Positions 17,366-26,616 are shown, counted from the first letter of the stretch. The stretch: 64,000 bases of DNA from Leptolyngbya sp. FACHB-261 (GCF_014696065.1 NZ_JACJPL010000020.1:1-64000), one strand, 5' to 3'. Program-made: numbers and translations. The notes: generated by a model from the sequence alone, not told the origin.

Positions 17366-17474
17366 AGAAAAGAGTTTGCTCTCTCCATTGTTTGCGAAGC
17401 AAGTGCTAGTTTGGCACTTCATTATGTATGGTACTGATTGCTTTAAGCAGCCAAACGAAATGAATGGAGATGAT

Positions 17475-17564
17475 CTGTATGCGATGCATACAGCTTAGAA
17501 ATATGACCTGAGTCATAAATTTAATCACTCAAGTGATGACAGGGATCACTGGTGTCGAAGTGAT
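17475..17564. promoter_or_regulatory. Cluster of four palindromes upstream of the two-component genes
   Basis: CTGTATGCGATGCATACAG (17475-17493), ATGACCTGAGTCAT (17503-17516), ATCACTCAAGTGAT (17524-17537) and ATCACT-N8-AGTGAT (17545-17564) are spaced within 90 bp. Palindromes of this size fit dimeric NarL-type response-regulator sites, possibly for the regulator at 19043. This is inferred. Confidence 0.5.
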
Positions 17565-17876
17565 CTGGCCAGCTACACTGCTTCCTCAGATTTATCTAAA
17601 AGAGGTAAAATGGTGCGAGCTTGGTTAATGACAATTGATGTTTTGATTAGAGTAGGACTTATGAAATTTCCTCAGCAGGAGCAATCTGAGCAAGAGCAAC
17701 ACCCTTTCGCTCAAAATAAACAACAACACGACAAGTGCAACAAAGATAGAGATGCAGTTGATTAAATTAGGCCATCCTGCCCGTTGTACTCGAACTTCCG
17801 TCTGCGTTTAATGCCAGACAGCAAAACCTAGGCAAGGCTATTTAGTTTTTGAGGTAGGCTTGCCAAAAGACCATAT

Positions 17877-19046
17877 ATGAATCCGGTGTTAGATTTCTCT
17901 CCAACCTTTCGCAAAACTCTACGCTATATCGAGTGGCTGCTTGTGTCAGCCTTGCTCTTAGTGTATGGATTAGACAGCCAATCTAACCACTCACTGGTTG
18001 GATTTTTGGGAATACTGGCTTGTCTGAGCGGTTTTGTTGGCCTGAGCTGGATCTTGCCATCCTATCGCCCAGTTTGGCAAAGGCAAATTTATCTTCTGTT
18101 TGGCGTTTTATTGGCGCTTCTGATTCGATTGCTAGGGCTAGATTGGAATCTTCTTCTGTATTTTTACATTGCCAAAAGTTGCTTCCTATTGGAGCGTAAA
18201 AGTCTCAGCGTGACCCTCGTTGGAATTACGCTTCTGGACGTTTTACTGTACTACTGGACACTGCTCCAACGGTTTCAAAACAGTCCGAGCTGGATACTGA
18301 ATCTTCCTGGTTCGCAACAGATATGGCAATGGACTTTGGCGTATATCGTTACCCATATTGCCATTCTTGCGTTTGTGGTTTATCTCAGCTTGGTCGTAAT
18401 TACAGAGCAAAAAAGCCGACATCGAGCAGAAGCGCTTGCGCAGCAGGTTGAAACGTTGGCCGCGGCCCTAGAACGGACCCGCATTGCCCGTGATATTCAT
18501 GACTCACTTGGACATCTCTTAACCAACCTCAATGCTCGGCTAGCCGTGGCTCAAGCATTACGAGATCGTGACCCTATTGAAGCTTCCCAAGCTGTTGATA
18601 TGGCAAAACTCCTTGCTAGCCAGAGCATGGCGGAAGTGAAGCGCTCGTTGCAGATTATCCGGAGAGCCGATTTTGATCTGAATCAAGCACTGACAGCCTT
18701 AATGGAGCAGCTGCGGTATAACCAGGATTTAAGTGTTCAATGGGACATCAACCTGCCGCCTTTACCACTGTCAACAAGTCATCATGTCTACTGTATTGTT
18801 AAAGAAGGATTAATCAACATTCAAAAGCATTCTCATGCCTCAGAAGCCCATCTGCAATGTCAGTTCACCGCTCAAGAACTGTGTTTGGAGTTGGAAGATA
18901 ACGGTCAGGGGTTTGATCCAACTTGTTCGTATGATGGGTTTGGATTAAAAGGAATGGAAGAGCGAGTCCAACTCTTGGGCGGAAAGCTTACGATTAACAG
19001 TGCTTTGGGCTTAGGCACAAAAATTCAGATCACGATCCCCTTATGA
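17877..19046 (+). CDS. Sensor histidine kinase, NarL/DesK type (HisKA_3)
   Basis: The 389-residue protein has an N-terminal membrane domain of about six helices (residues 15-180). A short coiled linker follows, then a HisKA_3 dimerisation domain with the phospho-acceptor His in RTRIARDIHDSLGHLL near residue 208. The C-terminal HATPase_c carries the N-box (VKEGLINIQKHSHA), G1 (LEDNGQGFDP) and G2 (GFGLKGMEERVQLLGG). The membrane-embedded sensor layout resembles DesK-type kinases. It overlaps the response-regulator gene by 4 bp, so the two form a pair. The stimulus is unknown. Confidence 0.9.
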   Translation: MNPVLDFSPTFRKTLRYIEWLLVSALLLVYGLDSQSNHSLVGFLGILACLSGFVGLSWILPSYRPVWQRQIYLLFGVLLALLIRLLGLDWNLLLYFYIAKSCFLLERKSLSVTLVGITLLDVLLYYWTLLQRFQNSPSWILNLPGSQQIWQWTLAYIVTHIAILAFVVYLSLVVITEQKSRHRAEALAQQVETLAAALERTRIARDIHDSLGHLLTNLNARLAVAQALRDRDPIEASQAVDMAKLLASQSMAEVKRSLQIIRRADFDLNQALTALMEQLRYNQDLSVQWDINLPPLPLSTSHHVYCIVKEGLINIQKHSHASEAHLQCQFTAQELCLELEDNGQGFDPTCSYDGFGLKGMEERVQLLGGKLTINSALGLGTKIQITIPL

Positions 19047-19684
19047 TCCGTCTGCTGATCGTCGATGATCAAACGATCTTTCGCCAAGACCTCGCGAAAC
19101 TGCTGTCCCTTGAGGCAGATTTAGAAGTCACAGGGCAAGCCTCGGATGGGCGGCAAGCCATTGAGCTCGTTCCCTCACTTCAACCGGATGTGGTACTCAT
19201 GGATGTGAGAATGCCAATCTGTGATGGAGTTGTGGCAACCCGTGAAATCCATCAACGTTATCGTTGGATTCGGATCTTGGTACTTACGATGTTTGATGAT
19301 GATGAGTATATTCAACAGTCTTTGAAAGCTGGTGCCTTAGGATATTTGCTCAAAGATACCCCTGCCACTCAAATCGCGACTGCAATTCGCTCAGTCTACC
19401 TGGGATATAGTCAGTTAGGACCCTCGATCGCCCCAAAAGTATTCGCCCAACTAAAAACGAATGATTTGCTTTCAGAAGAAGAGGTTAAACATCTACTGAG
19501 CAAACGTGAACTGGAGGTGTTGAACTTAATCGGGCAAGGCAAAAATAATCAAGAAATTGCTCAAACCCTCTATCTCACTGAAGGGACAGTCAGAAATTAT
19601 GTGACTCGGATTATGAGTCAGCTAGGTCTACGCGATCGCGTTCAGGCTGCACTTTGGGCGAGGCAACATCTGCTTGGCTGGTAG
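19043..19684 (+). CDS. Response regulator, NarL/FixJ (LuxR-type HTH) family
   Basis: The 213 residues contain a receiver domain (acidic pocket DDQ near residue 8, phospho-acceptor Asp in VVLMDVRMP near residue 53, Lys in YLLKDTP near residue 104). A LuxR-type HTH follows (LSKRELEVLNLIGQGKNNQE, LTEGTVRNYVTRIMSQL). It is translated from an ATG overlapping the kinase stop. It should bind DNA as a dimer; the palindromes at 17475-17564 are candidate targets. Confidence 0.93.
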   Translation: MIRLLIVDDQTIFRQDLAKLLSLEADLEVTGQASDGRQAIELVPSLQPDVVLMDVRMPICDGVVATREIHQRYRWIRILVLTMFDDDEYIQQSLKAGALGYLLKDTPATQIATAIRSVYLGYSQLGPSIAPKVFAQLKTNDLLSEEEVKHLLSKRELEVLNLIGQGKNNQEIAQTLYLTEGTVRNYVTRIMSQLGLRDRVQAALWARQHLLGW

Positions 19685-19827
19685 TGTTGCAACTTTCAAC
19701 CGGCGCAAATTCTCCCGGCTTGCTGTCTATCCAAGCTCACTGAAGCCACCGAACTTTAACTGAGCAATGGAGCGATGTCTTACCTAAGGTAGGAGAATTC
19801 GTCCCAGCCTCAATCTCCTCACGTAAC

Positions 19828-20035
19828 CCAAAGTAAGCACTAAAACCTAGCTTTAGCCTCATCCCACTTAACTGAATCTCTTCCTACCCAATCAGAAAAA
19901 CGACAGCTATGCTGGGATGAGTATGTCGGCTCAGTTTTGAAAGCTGGAACGAGACTTGCTTATCAGGCGATTAAGACCTCGCTCCCCGCAGCCTTTCACC
20001 TGAGAGAACAGTGGGAAATTCCTGGACCTAGTAAT
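19828..20035 (+). repeat. Dispersed conserved block, copy F
   Basis: It matches copy A from AAAGTAAGCACTAAAACCTA through the SEKRQLCWDEY-coding segment to the AAATTCCTGGACCTAG region. A stop interrupts the shared frame near its start. It lacks both the 40-bp repeats and the module genes. Confidence 0.65.
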
Positions 20036-20061
20036 CACTACACGAGCAAAATCGACTCAAA

Positions 20062-20865
20062 TTGGGTACCCTATACTCGAAAGTTGAGGTTGCTAAAGGT
20101 TGGTATACTGCGATGCCCATGCGAAGATCCGATCGGCACGATGATTCCCATGACAACTCGGTCAACAATCCGCAGTCGCGTCGGCTAGAGCCCACGTCTC
20201 CCCAAGAGTCCAAACAACTCCTGATGACCTTAAGGGCACAAAAGAATGAATTGCAAGAGAAAATTAAAGAAACTGAGCAGAAGGCAGAACAAAATCATCA
20301 GCTTTACCTACAAGAACAAGAACAGTCTCAAACCACACTGACCCTCTACCAAGAAGAGCAGCAAAGATATCAATCTACTCTCACTCTTTATCAAGAAGAG
20401 CAGCAAAGATATCAATCTACTCTCACCCTTTATCAAGAAGCACAGACCCAAGCACAGTCCTATCTAACGCTCTACGATCAGGAAAAAGTTTACAGGAGTG
20501 AACTTCTAGTCAAACTCGAAACGACACAAACTGAACGCGATCAATACTTCAACCTTTACAACGAGTCACAGACTCAACTGAAATTTGAGCGTCGCTCAAA
20601 AGCGGGCATTAAAGGATGGGAAACTCGTCGCAAACGAGAAAACGAGCGTCTGAAGCAAGAGATTGGTGAAATGACCGTCTTGCTGCGTGACTCCATTTCT
20701 CGAAGAGATGTCGCCATCAATAACCTGGAAGAGTTGGCCAACCGCATGGATCGGATTCAGAACCTTGTTGATTCTGTGGAAGGCAGCACTGCGGATTCTC
20801 CCATTGGCTTGGTGCAAAAGTTTAAGCGCATCTGGCAAGCCATTCAAGATATTCTTGCAGAGTAG
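20062..20865 (+). CDS. Coiled-coil repeat protein
   Basis: The protein has up to 267 residues; an alternative start is ATG 20113 (MPMRRSDRHDD). Residues about 60-150 form a coiled coil built from 14-residue repeats (QSTLTLYQEEQQRY) encoded by nearly identical 42-bp DNA units at about 20337-20450. A basic stretch follows (RRSKAGIKGWETRRKRENER) and then more helix. No enzymatic domain is present. The next gene starts 12 bp after the stop and also encodes a helical protein, so an operon is likely. The function is unknown; a structural or scaffold role is only a guess. Confidence 0.7.
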   Translation: MGTLYSKVEVAKGWYTAMPMRRSDRHDDSHDNSVNNPQSRRLEPTSPQESKQLLMTLRAQKNELQEKIKETEQKAEQNHQLYLQEQEQSQTTLTLYQEEQQRYQSTLTLYQEEQQRYQSTLTLYQEAQTQAQSYLTLYDQEKVYRSELLVKLETTQTERDQYFNLYNESQTQLKFERRSKAGIKGWETRRKRENERLKQEIGEMTVLLRDSISRRDVAINNLEELANRMDRIQNLVDSVEGSTADSPIGLVQKFKRIWQAIQDILAE

Positions 20866-20877
20866 GGAAGCCTGGAT

Positions 20878-21435
20878 ATGAGCATGAGCAACGATCTGAC
20901 TCGCATCATTCCATCTCCAAAAACAACACTGGGCGATCGCATTCGCAGTATTGCCAACCAACTGCGGCAAGAAGATGAAGTGCAGATTAAAGCCACTTCC
21001 CGCATCTTGGGAGCGGCTGCCCAACTCGCCGAAAACCACGATCGCCTCATTGATGAGGTAGTTGAAATGGTTGAAGAAGATCTTGAACAGGTAGCACAGG
21101 CTCCTCAACCCCAGCCCTATACCGCCGAAAAACTTCAACAACAGTTTAAAAGCCTTAAAGATGCCAGAGCTCATTTCAATCTCAAGGCAAAAAGCTGGGT
21201 TGTCCTGGTCAATAAACTCAACGAAAAATTCAACGAACAAACGTTAATCCCTCCTACAGGAACACCATCTGCAGCACAGTCCTACCCATCAGATTCTCGA
21301 TCCAGCAGAAATACAAGAACTCAAGATTCTGTATCTCAGCGTATTGAGGGCATCGAGCAGGAACTTCAAAGAATGCGAGGAGACATAAATCACGCTATTC
21401 AACTACTGGAACTGTTGGTTGAAAAGTTGCTTTAA
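20878..21435 (+). CDS. Helical protein of unknown function, operon partner of the coiled-coil gene
   Basis: The 185 residues are mostly alpha-helical and acidic. Residues 18-75 contain LGDRIRSIANQLRQEDE and LIDEVVEMVEEDLEQVAQ. A Ser/Thr/Pro-rich linker lies near 120-145, and a C-terminal coiled coil ends QRMRGDINHAIQLLELLVEK. A HIP1 octamer lies inside the gene at 20934. It directly follows the repeat coiled-coil gene on the same strand. No known domain was recognised. Confidence 0.65.
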   Translation: MSMSNDLTRIIPSPKTTLGDRIRSIANQLRQEDEVQIKATSRILGAAAQLAENHDRLIDEVVEMVEEDLEQVAQAPQPQPYTAEKLQQQFKSLKDARAHFNLKAKSWVVLVNKLNEKFNEQTLIPPTGTPSAAQSYPSDSRSSRNTRTQDSVSQRIEGIEQELQRMRGDINHAIQLLELLVEKLL

Positions 21436-21526
21436 ACAATCAGGACAGTGCAATTGCCATCCTGTGGGGCGCGGCATGACGTACCTTTAATTGTGTGTAG
21501 CCACAACCAGAAGAATTATTGAACTT

Positions 21527-21564
21527 TCGAGCATTATGAGCCGGTGCGTTTGCTTATCCGCAAC
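21527..21564 (+). repeat. Left inverted repeat flanking the dehalogenase-like gene
   Basis: TCGAGCATT (21527-21535) and GTTTGCTTATCCGCAAC (21548-21564) reappear in inverted orientation at 22577-22623. The two copies enclose exactly one gene. Confidence 0.6.
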
Positions 21565-21654
21565 ATACCCTACCCTTACTGCAATCGACAAGACCAAACA
21601 CTGCCGTCATAATTTATGTTTAGTATCTGATGGTTAGTACAAGGTGTCGTCATC

Positions 21655-22539
21655 ATGGGACTATTCACAAGCGCCTTTGATACCATCAAAGTCCAAACGA
21701 CTAGAGCGGAAATCAATCTAGTTCATGGTGGAAGGGGCAAGCCACTGTTACTGTTACATGGCTATCCGCAAACGCATGTGATGTGGCATAAGGTTGCCCC
21801 CCAGCTGGTTCAGCACTTCCACGTGATTTGCCCTGATCTACGCGGCTATGGGGATAGTTCCAAACCGGCCACGACAGCCGATCACTCTCCCTACTCAAAA
21901 CGAGCCATGGCAGATGATCTCGTCGAAGTCATGGCTTACTTCAACCATCCAGAATTTTTTGTTGCAGGTCATGACCGTGGAGCCAGAGTTACGCATCGAC
22001 TGGCGCTTGACCATCCTGACATGGTCCTGAGAGCCTGCGTGATGGATATTGTGCCGACCTACTATATGTACACGACTACGGATCAGCACTTTGCAACGGG
22101 TTACTATCACTGGTTCTTTCTCATTCAACCCGATGGCTTACCAGAACGTTTGATTGGTGCTGATCCAGCTTACTACCTCACCGAAAAGTTAAAGCGATGG
22201 AGTGCGTCAGGAACAACTTTCACGGAGGAAGCCCTGTCTGAATACCTCCGCTGCTTCAGCCAACCCGAAGTAATTCATGCCACTTGTGAAGATTATCGTG
22301 CGGCGGCCAGCATTGATCTTGACCATGATCAGCAAGATCTGAACAAGAAAATTCTCTGTCCATTGCTGGTGTTGTGGGGAGCGAAAGGGTTTGTGCATCG
22401 TACCTATGATGTTCCCGGAATTTGGGGTAACTATGCCGAACAGGTTGAAAGCAAAGCATTGAACTGTGGGCATTTCCTACCAGAAGAGGCTCCCGATGCG
22501 GTGAGTGAGGAACTCCTTCGATTTTTCTCTGCCAATTAA
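21655..22539 (+). CDS. Alpha/beta hydrolase, haloacetate dehalogenase-like
   Basis: The 294-residue protein has the nucleophile elbow GHDRGARV, with Asp as nucleophile and two Arg positions as in fluoroacetate dehalogenases. The oxyanion motif is LLHGYPQTHVMWH, the halide-site His-Trp pair lies in YYHWFFL near residue 155, and the catalytic His lies in NCGHFLPEEAP near the end. These features support hydrolysis of haloacetates or similar small esters. It is flanked by inverted repeats and stands alone, which suggests movement as a unit. ATG 21655 matches the usual family start. Confidence 0.85.
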   Translation: MGLFTSAFDTIKVQTTRAEINLVHGGRGKPLLLLHGYPQTHVMWHKVAPQLVQHFHVICPDLRGYGDSSKPATTADHSPYSKRAMADDLVEVMAYFNHPEFFVAGHDRGARVTHRLALDHPDMVLRACVMDIVPTYYMYTTTDQHFATGYYHWFFLIQPDGLPERLIGADPAYYLTEKLKRWSASGTTFTEEALSEYLRCFSQPEVIHATCEDYRAAASIDLDHDQQDLNKKILCPLLVLWGAKGFVHRTYDVPGIWGNYAEQVESKALNCGHFLPEEAPDAVSEELLRFFSAN

Positions 22540-22576
22540 CATGGTTCATTAGTGCGATCGCCATCTTGTAGTGTGC

Positions 22577-22623
22577 GTTGCGGATAAGCAAACCGAAAGG
22601 ATAGCTTTGGCGGGAATGCTCGA
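22577..22623 (-). repeat. Right inverted repeat flanking the dehalogenase-like gene
   Basis: GTTGCGGATAAGCAAAC (22577-22593) is the exact reverse complement of 21548-21564, and AATGCTCGA (22615-22623) that of 21527-21535. The gap between the two parts is longer here (21 versus 12 bp). Confidence 0.6.
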
Positions 22624-22887
22624 TATCAATTGTTAAGCCGTATATATGGTTATCCAAACAATGAAAGTTGAATGGTTTAAGCTATCAGCAGCATAAAAAC
22701 GCCATGCAGCCAACCGCAAATCAGCAGGTCTTTTACCAGCGTCAGCTCATCGCAGCGGAATGAAGCTAAGCTCTCGTTAAGGTACAAAAGTTTTCTCTGT
22801 CTAGTCAGTAGGAACGCTAGACTACTGAGTAATGAGCATCATGTGAGTTATAGTCAGGACATAACTGAGAGCGAGGTAGAAATCTCT

Positions 22888-23400
22888 ATGAGTTTGTCTC
22901 AAACAGTAAAAAGGCTGACTGGATATAAAGCCTGGGCAAATGAAATTACCTTTTCAGCTGTAAAATCTTTGCCAGAGGGTGAAGCAACTAAAGAACGCAA
23001 GACTCGCTACAAAAACATAATTTATACACTGAATCATGTTTTTGTTATTGATTGTATTTTTAAAGCTCACTTGGAAAACCAACCTCATACATACACCACA
23101 AGAAACACCGAAACTTATCCATTATTAGAAGAGCTGTGGCAGGCGGTCCAGATTATTGACCAATGGTATCTCGACTATGCTCATTCGATCTCTGAAGAAG
23201 AGTTAACAGAAGTCGTCAACTTCCGATTTGTTGATGGCGGTAAAGGGACTATGTCACGTAGTGAAATGATTCTCCATATTGTTAATCACGGAACCTATCA
23301 TAGGGGTTTAGTCAGTGACATGATGTATCAGGTACCGGCTGTACCCCCGACGAATGACTTAACCGTTTATCTAAGAGACGTGGTATATGGTTTAAATTAG
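22888..23400 (+). CDS. DinB-family protein
   Basis: The protein has 170 residues from ATG 22888 (MSLSQTVKRLTGYKAWAN); an upstream in-frame codon at 22843 is less likely. The four-helix DinB/YfiT fold is indicated by YKAWANE near the start, LNHVFVIDCIFKAHL (first metal His) and HIVNHGTYHRG (two further His). The family binds a divalent metal and includes thiol-transferases and damage-inducible proteins; the exact reaction is not predictable. A hairpin and then an attC site follow, so it is a cassette-type gene. Confidence 0.85.
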   Translation: MSLSQTVKRLTGYKAWANEITFSAVKSLPEGEATKERKTRYKNIIYTLNHVFVIDCIFKAHLENQPHTYTTRNTETYPLLEELWQAVQIIDQWYLDYAHSISEEELTEVVNFRFVDGGKGTMSRSEMILHIVNHGTYHRGLVSDMMYQVPAVPPTNDLTVYLRDVVYGLN

Positions 23401-23406
23401 AGCTGT

Positions 23407-23460
23407 AAGCCTTGTGACACTTGACTCAGCACTAGACAGCACCAGATAGTGTCAAGGCTT
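23407..23460. terminator. Imperfect hairpin after the DinB gene
   Basis: AAGCCTTGTGACACT pairs with AGTGTCAAGGCTT across a 26-nt loop. There is no clear T-run, so termination is only possible. Confidence 0.4.
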
Positions 23461-23493
23461 AAGATGGCGCAGCCTTAGTAATTGTTGAATACT

Positions 23494-23578
23494 ACCTAAA
23501 AAGCCTATTACACACCGACCGAATGAATGCAACGGTGGGACCAAAAGTTCCTGCGCCGCGTGAACGGGATTGCCAGGT
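23494..23578 (+). other. attC-type site, partly degenerate
   Basis: The left arm TTACACACCGACCG pairs with the right arm GCGCCGCGTGAACGGG with extra left-arm bases. The end boxes are worn (ACCTAAA and TGCCAGG). Confidence 0.55.
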
Positions 23579-23688
23579 ATTCCTACCAACCTGCTATGAA
23601 TGAAAACCAAACCAGCGAGCCTTAACAGAGTCTTGTTTCCGTCAGCCTACGAGCGCTTTCTCCTACTGATGCTGAATCGTATCGCTTC

Positions 23689-24159
23689 GTGCGTCTGCTT
23701 GCGCTTCAGGAGCAGCCCCCAGCTTTCGGCTCGTTGCCAGAGGATGAACCAGATCTCTCTGAGATCGCTACAAGACTAATAGAGAGCAATGAGCGTTGCT
23801 TTTTTGGAGCGTTTCAAGACGATCAACTCATCGGCACCGTCCGGATTTCTCGCTATTCCGCACCCAACGAGAAGCACCGCGCTCATCTTGGGGGGCTATA
23901 TGTTTTGCCCGCATTCCGTAGCAACGGTTGTGGTAGATCGCTTGTCAGACAAGCTTTGAGTTGGGCCGCGAACACGCGAAGCATTAGGAGAGTGAACCTA
24001 ACTGTCATGACCCAACAAAAAGCGGCGCTCTGTCTTTACCAATCGCTTGGCTTCCGCATCTACGGTACTGAGCAAGAGACATTTTCAAAAGCTGGACGTT
24101 TCTACGACGAACATTTGATGACATTGGAACTCAACTCCGACAATGACCACAACGCCTAA
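23689..24159 (+). CDS. GNAT-family N-acetyltransferase, start uncertain
   Basis: From GTG 23689 it has 156 residues with the GNAT acetyl-CoA loop (LYVLPAFRSNGCGRSLV) and the late motif ALCLYQSLGFRIYGTE. The first strand of the fold (SLRALSPTDAESYRF) is encoded upstream in the same frame without a start codon. The nearest ATG, at 23596, is cut off by a TAA at 23623. The gene may therefore be N-terminally damaged. It lies between two attC-type sites. The substrate is unknown. Confidence 0.65.
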   Translation: MRLLALQEQPPAFGSLPEDEPDLSEIATRLIESNERCFFGAFQDDQLIGTVRISRYSAPNEKHRAHLGGLYVLPAFRSNGCGRSLVRQALSWAANTRSIRRVNLTVMTQQKAALCLYQSLGFRIYGTEQETFSKAGRFYDEHLMTLELNSDNDHNA

Positions 24160-24188
24160 CAACCCACCGCTGGTGCTTGCCGTTAGCC
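24154..24188 (+). other. Truncated attC
   Basis: GCCTAAC (24154-24160) and GTTAGCC (24182-24188) lie only 35 bp apart, as if the centre of an attC had been deleted. It overlaps the GNAT stop codon. Confidence 0.45.
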
Positions 24189-24203
24189 TACTTGCGGGTG
24201 TCC

Positions 24204-25162
24204 CTAGAATCTTCTGCTGCGAGTACGTTCCGCAAACTCTCGAATCATCTTGAAGTGAGCATCAAAGTACGAGAGGTCAGTCAGCCAATCAGTTCCCCAC
24301 GTAACGCCTAGTTGTGCTGGTAGCGCCATAGTCCATATTGCACGTAGAGTTGCTAGAGCAGGAACAGCTTCTAGCTCATTTTGTTCAAGCGGTCGCCTAG
24401 CTTGGTAGCCAGTTAGAAACGCTTCCCATTCTTTTTTGCGAGCTGATTCATCCCCATTCGCAAGAATCCGCTTTCTCCAATGACAAGCAACATCATATGT
24501 GTAAGGTCCAATTGCACAAGATTCAAAATCAAAGATAGTTGGGGACAAGCCCCAGAACTTCGCATTCTCTAGATGGACATCCCCATGGCAAAATCCGCCG
24601 GGTAATTCAGTCTCTTTTCCTTCTTGCCAAACCTGATCTCGCATTTCCTGAGCAATCAACCGGAGTTCTTCAAGCTCTGCCCTCCGATTAGCTAAGTAGG
24701 GTTCTACATACTGGAGAGGCTGTTCCACAAGAAAATGATAGCCAATCAATGGTCGGCTCGGTAGCCTTAAAGCGCTACCAAAACAATGATATTTGCAACC
24801 AGAGAGCCAAAAGCAGCAGCCTGTTCTGTTGTAGGAATTTTAACCTCGCTACCATCAACACTCGCAAAAGCTACAGCTAAAAAATCTCCAAAATTTCCCA
24901 CTGACTTTCCATCCTTGCGACAAATAGGGTAGGCAACTTTTACACCATTTTGATGGAGCTGTTCTACAGCTCTAGCTTCATCCTCAACCTGTTCAAGAGA
25001 GAGATGACTTCCAACATAGAGCCAAAGCCAGTAAACTTGCTCTCTGACTGTTATGCGTACCGTTTGGGTTGCAGCAGGGCACTGAAATAGCTCCAGGCTT
25101 AGATTCTTGGCAAAGTCGTAAGAGTCAGCAAGCCAAACTTGTAATGAAAGCTTAAAGCTCAT
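24204..25162 (-). pseudogene. Aminoglycoside-phosphotransferase-fold kinase, frameshifted
   Basis: Two adjacent frames together make one APH-type kinase of about 320 residues. The N-lobe (VYWLWLYVGSHLSLEQVEDE, VAVAFASVDGSEV region) ends at VANIIVLVAL-stop near 24770. The C-lobe continues in another frame with the catalytic loop FCHGDVHLENAKF and the metal site PTIFDFESCAIGPYTYDVAC. A single-base shift near 24780 separates them. It is antisense to the neighbouring cassettes. It is probably inactive unless the shift is a sequencing error. Confidence 0.75.
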
Positions 25163-25403
25163 TGAATTGGAGCAACGCAATTCTAGTTCTAGAATATTTC
25201 AAAAATTGTCAGCTCAATACTTCAGAGTAGCCCACAGGCCCAGGCTGCTGGTGTAATCATTTAGGTTGCCTCCCGTTGCTGGCTTTTGCCCTGTATTGCT
25301 TTGGCTACGGGTTGAGGCAGCAGCTTCAAGATTATCAGTAAGCGATCAGCCTTGAGTCGGTTTATAGTAAGCGGTAGGTGAGTGATTGAACCAGTAACGG
25401 AGT

Positions 25404-25838
25404 ATGCGATTTGAACGAGCATCTCATGACCATCACAATATATTTTCCGAATGGAATCAATTCAACCGCCTTGAAGAACGAACTTGCCGTCCTGTCATTG
25501 ATGGCAAGAGAATGCCGCCAAACGCTCAGGTGGTGACACTGTCATTTTTTCTAAGTGGAGCCGATGAACCTGTTGGCCGCTTCAACTACTTTGATCTCAA
25601 TCCACATAATCGTTCCGCTGAATTTGGATATATGGTGAATCCTAAATTCAGAAGACAGGGTATTGGTACTAAAATGCTGACTCTAGCGATTGGCGATTTG
25701 TTTCCAACAACCAATTTGAACAAGCTATATTGTCAAACTGCTGCGTTTAACATTCCATCGATCGAGTTGCTTGAAAAACTTGAGTTTCACAGGGATGGTG
25801 TGTTACGAGAGCATCATGAGTTAGATGACAAGCTGTGA
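25404..25838 (+). CDS. GNAT-family N-acetyltransferase, RimJ-like, short C-terminus
   Basis: The 144 residues have the RimJ/RimL-type pattern FGYMVNPKFRRQGIGTKMLT for acetyl-CoA binding and NIPSIELLEKLEFHRDGVLR near the end. The frame stops at TGA 25836, but the next codons (DDYIYSILRCEW, to 25898) continue the family's usual ending HELDGKLWDDYLYSI. The stop therefore replaces a conserved Trp. The truncated protein may still fold. It stands in the decaying cassette region, without a clear attC. Confidence 0.7.
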   Translation: MRFERASHDHHNIFSEWNQFNRLEERTCRPVIDGKRMPPNAQVVTLSFFLSGADEPVGRFNYFDLNPHNRSAEFGYMVNPKFRRQGIGTKMLTLAIGDLFPTTNLNKLYCQTAAFNIPSIELLEKLEFHRDGVLREHHELDDKL

Positions 25839-26064
25839 GACGATTACATTTACAGCATTCTACGTTGTGAGTGGAGAAGAGTAATGATGTACAGCTGTTG
25901 AACGGCTTTACATCTTAGTAAGGGCAGCACAGCAGGTAAACCTGCCGGTGGCTGTTGCTCAAGCTGTATTGAAGTTATCTCTGGGATACGCAGCATAGTC
26001 TGATGTTGCCACCTCACCATAGGCCGGGAAAACTACAGAATAGGCATTGGCATGAGGCGGTTTC

Positions 26065-26613
26065 ATGAAACCTGTTCTGAGTAAAGGACAACTGACAACG
26101 TGGAAAGATGATAGGGGTTTCGGTTTTATCAAACCGGATGATGGCAGTGCAGAAGTCTTCTTGCATATCAGTGTGTTGAAAGGAGCAAGTCGACGCCCCA
26201 AGGTGGGAGACACGATTTTGTATGAGAGAGTTGCTGAACCAGGCGGTAAGATACGTGCAGCTAAAGCCTCAATTCCAGGTGTTGCACCTCGACCTTTGCC
26301 AACTTCACCAACCAAGCAGAAACCGAAGAACTGTCGTCTATTCAAAACTGTTGCGGGTCTTGGGTTCCTAACTATCATTGCACTCTTGACAATGGAATTC
26401 AGCCCTAGTCGTTCGCCTTCTCCAATGGCATCCATTACAAAACCGGGCTGTACGATCAAAGGCAACATCTCGATTAATACAGGTAACCCTGTCTATCACC
26501 TTTCAGGTATGGAAGATTACGAATCAACCGTTATCGACCCAGCGAGTGGAGAAAGATGGTTTTGTACAGAGTCAGAGGCGATTGCCAATGGTTGGCGTAA
26601 AGCACCCAGGTAG
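26065..26613 (+). CDS. Cold-shock-domain membrane protein with C-terminal GNIS domain
   Basis: The 182 residues have three parts. Residues 5-65 form a cold-shock domain with the RNP1-like motif DDRGFGFIKPDD and VFLHISVLKG. After a Pro-rich linker there is one membrane helix (TVAGLGFLTIIALLTMEF, about 93-110). The C-terminus holds the small domain GNISINTGNPVYHLSGMEDY then GERWFCTESEAIANGWR, known from bacterial nuclease-like and exported proteins. CSD plus membrane segment fusions are widespread but of unclear role; nucleic-acid binding is likely. Confidence 0.8.
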   Translation: MKPVLSKGQLTTWKDDRGFGFIKPDDGSAEVFLHISVLKGASRRPKVGDTILYERVAEPGGKIRAAKASIPGVAPRPLPTSPTKQKPKNCRLFKTVAGLGFLTIIALLTMEFSPSRSPSPMASITKPGCTIKGNISINTGNPVYHLSGMEDYESTVIDPASGERWFCTESEAIANGWRKAPR

Positions 26614-26616
26614 CTC

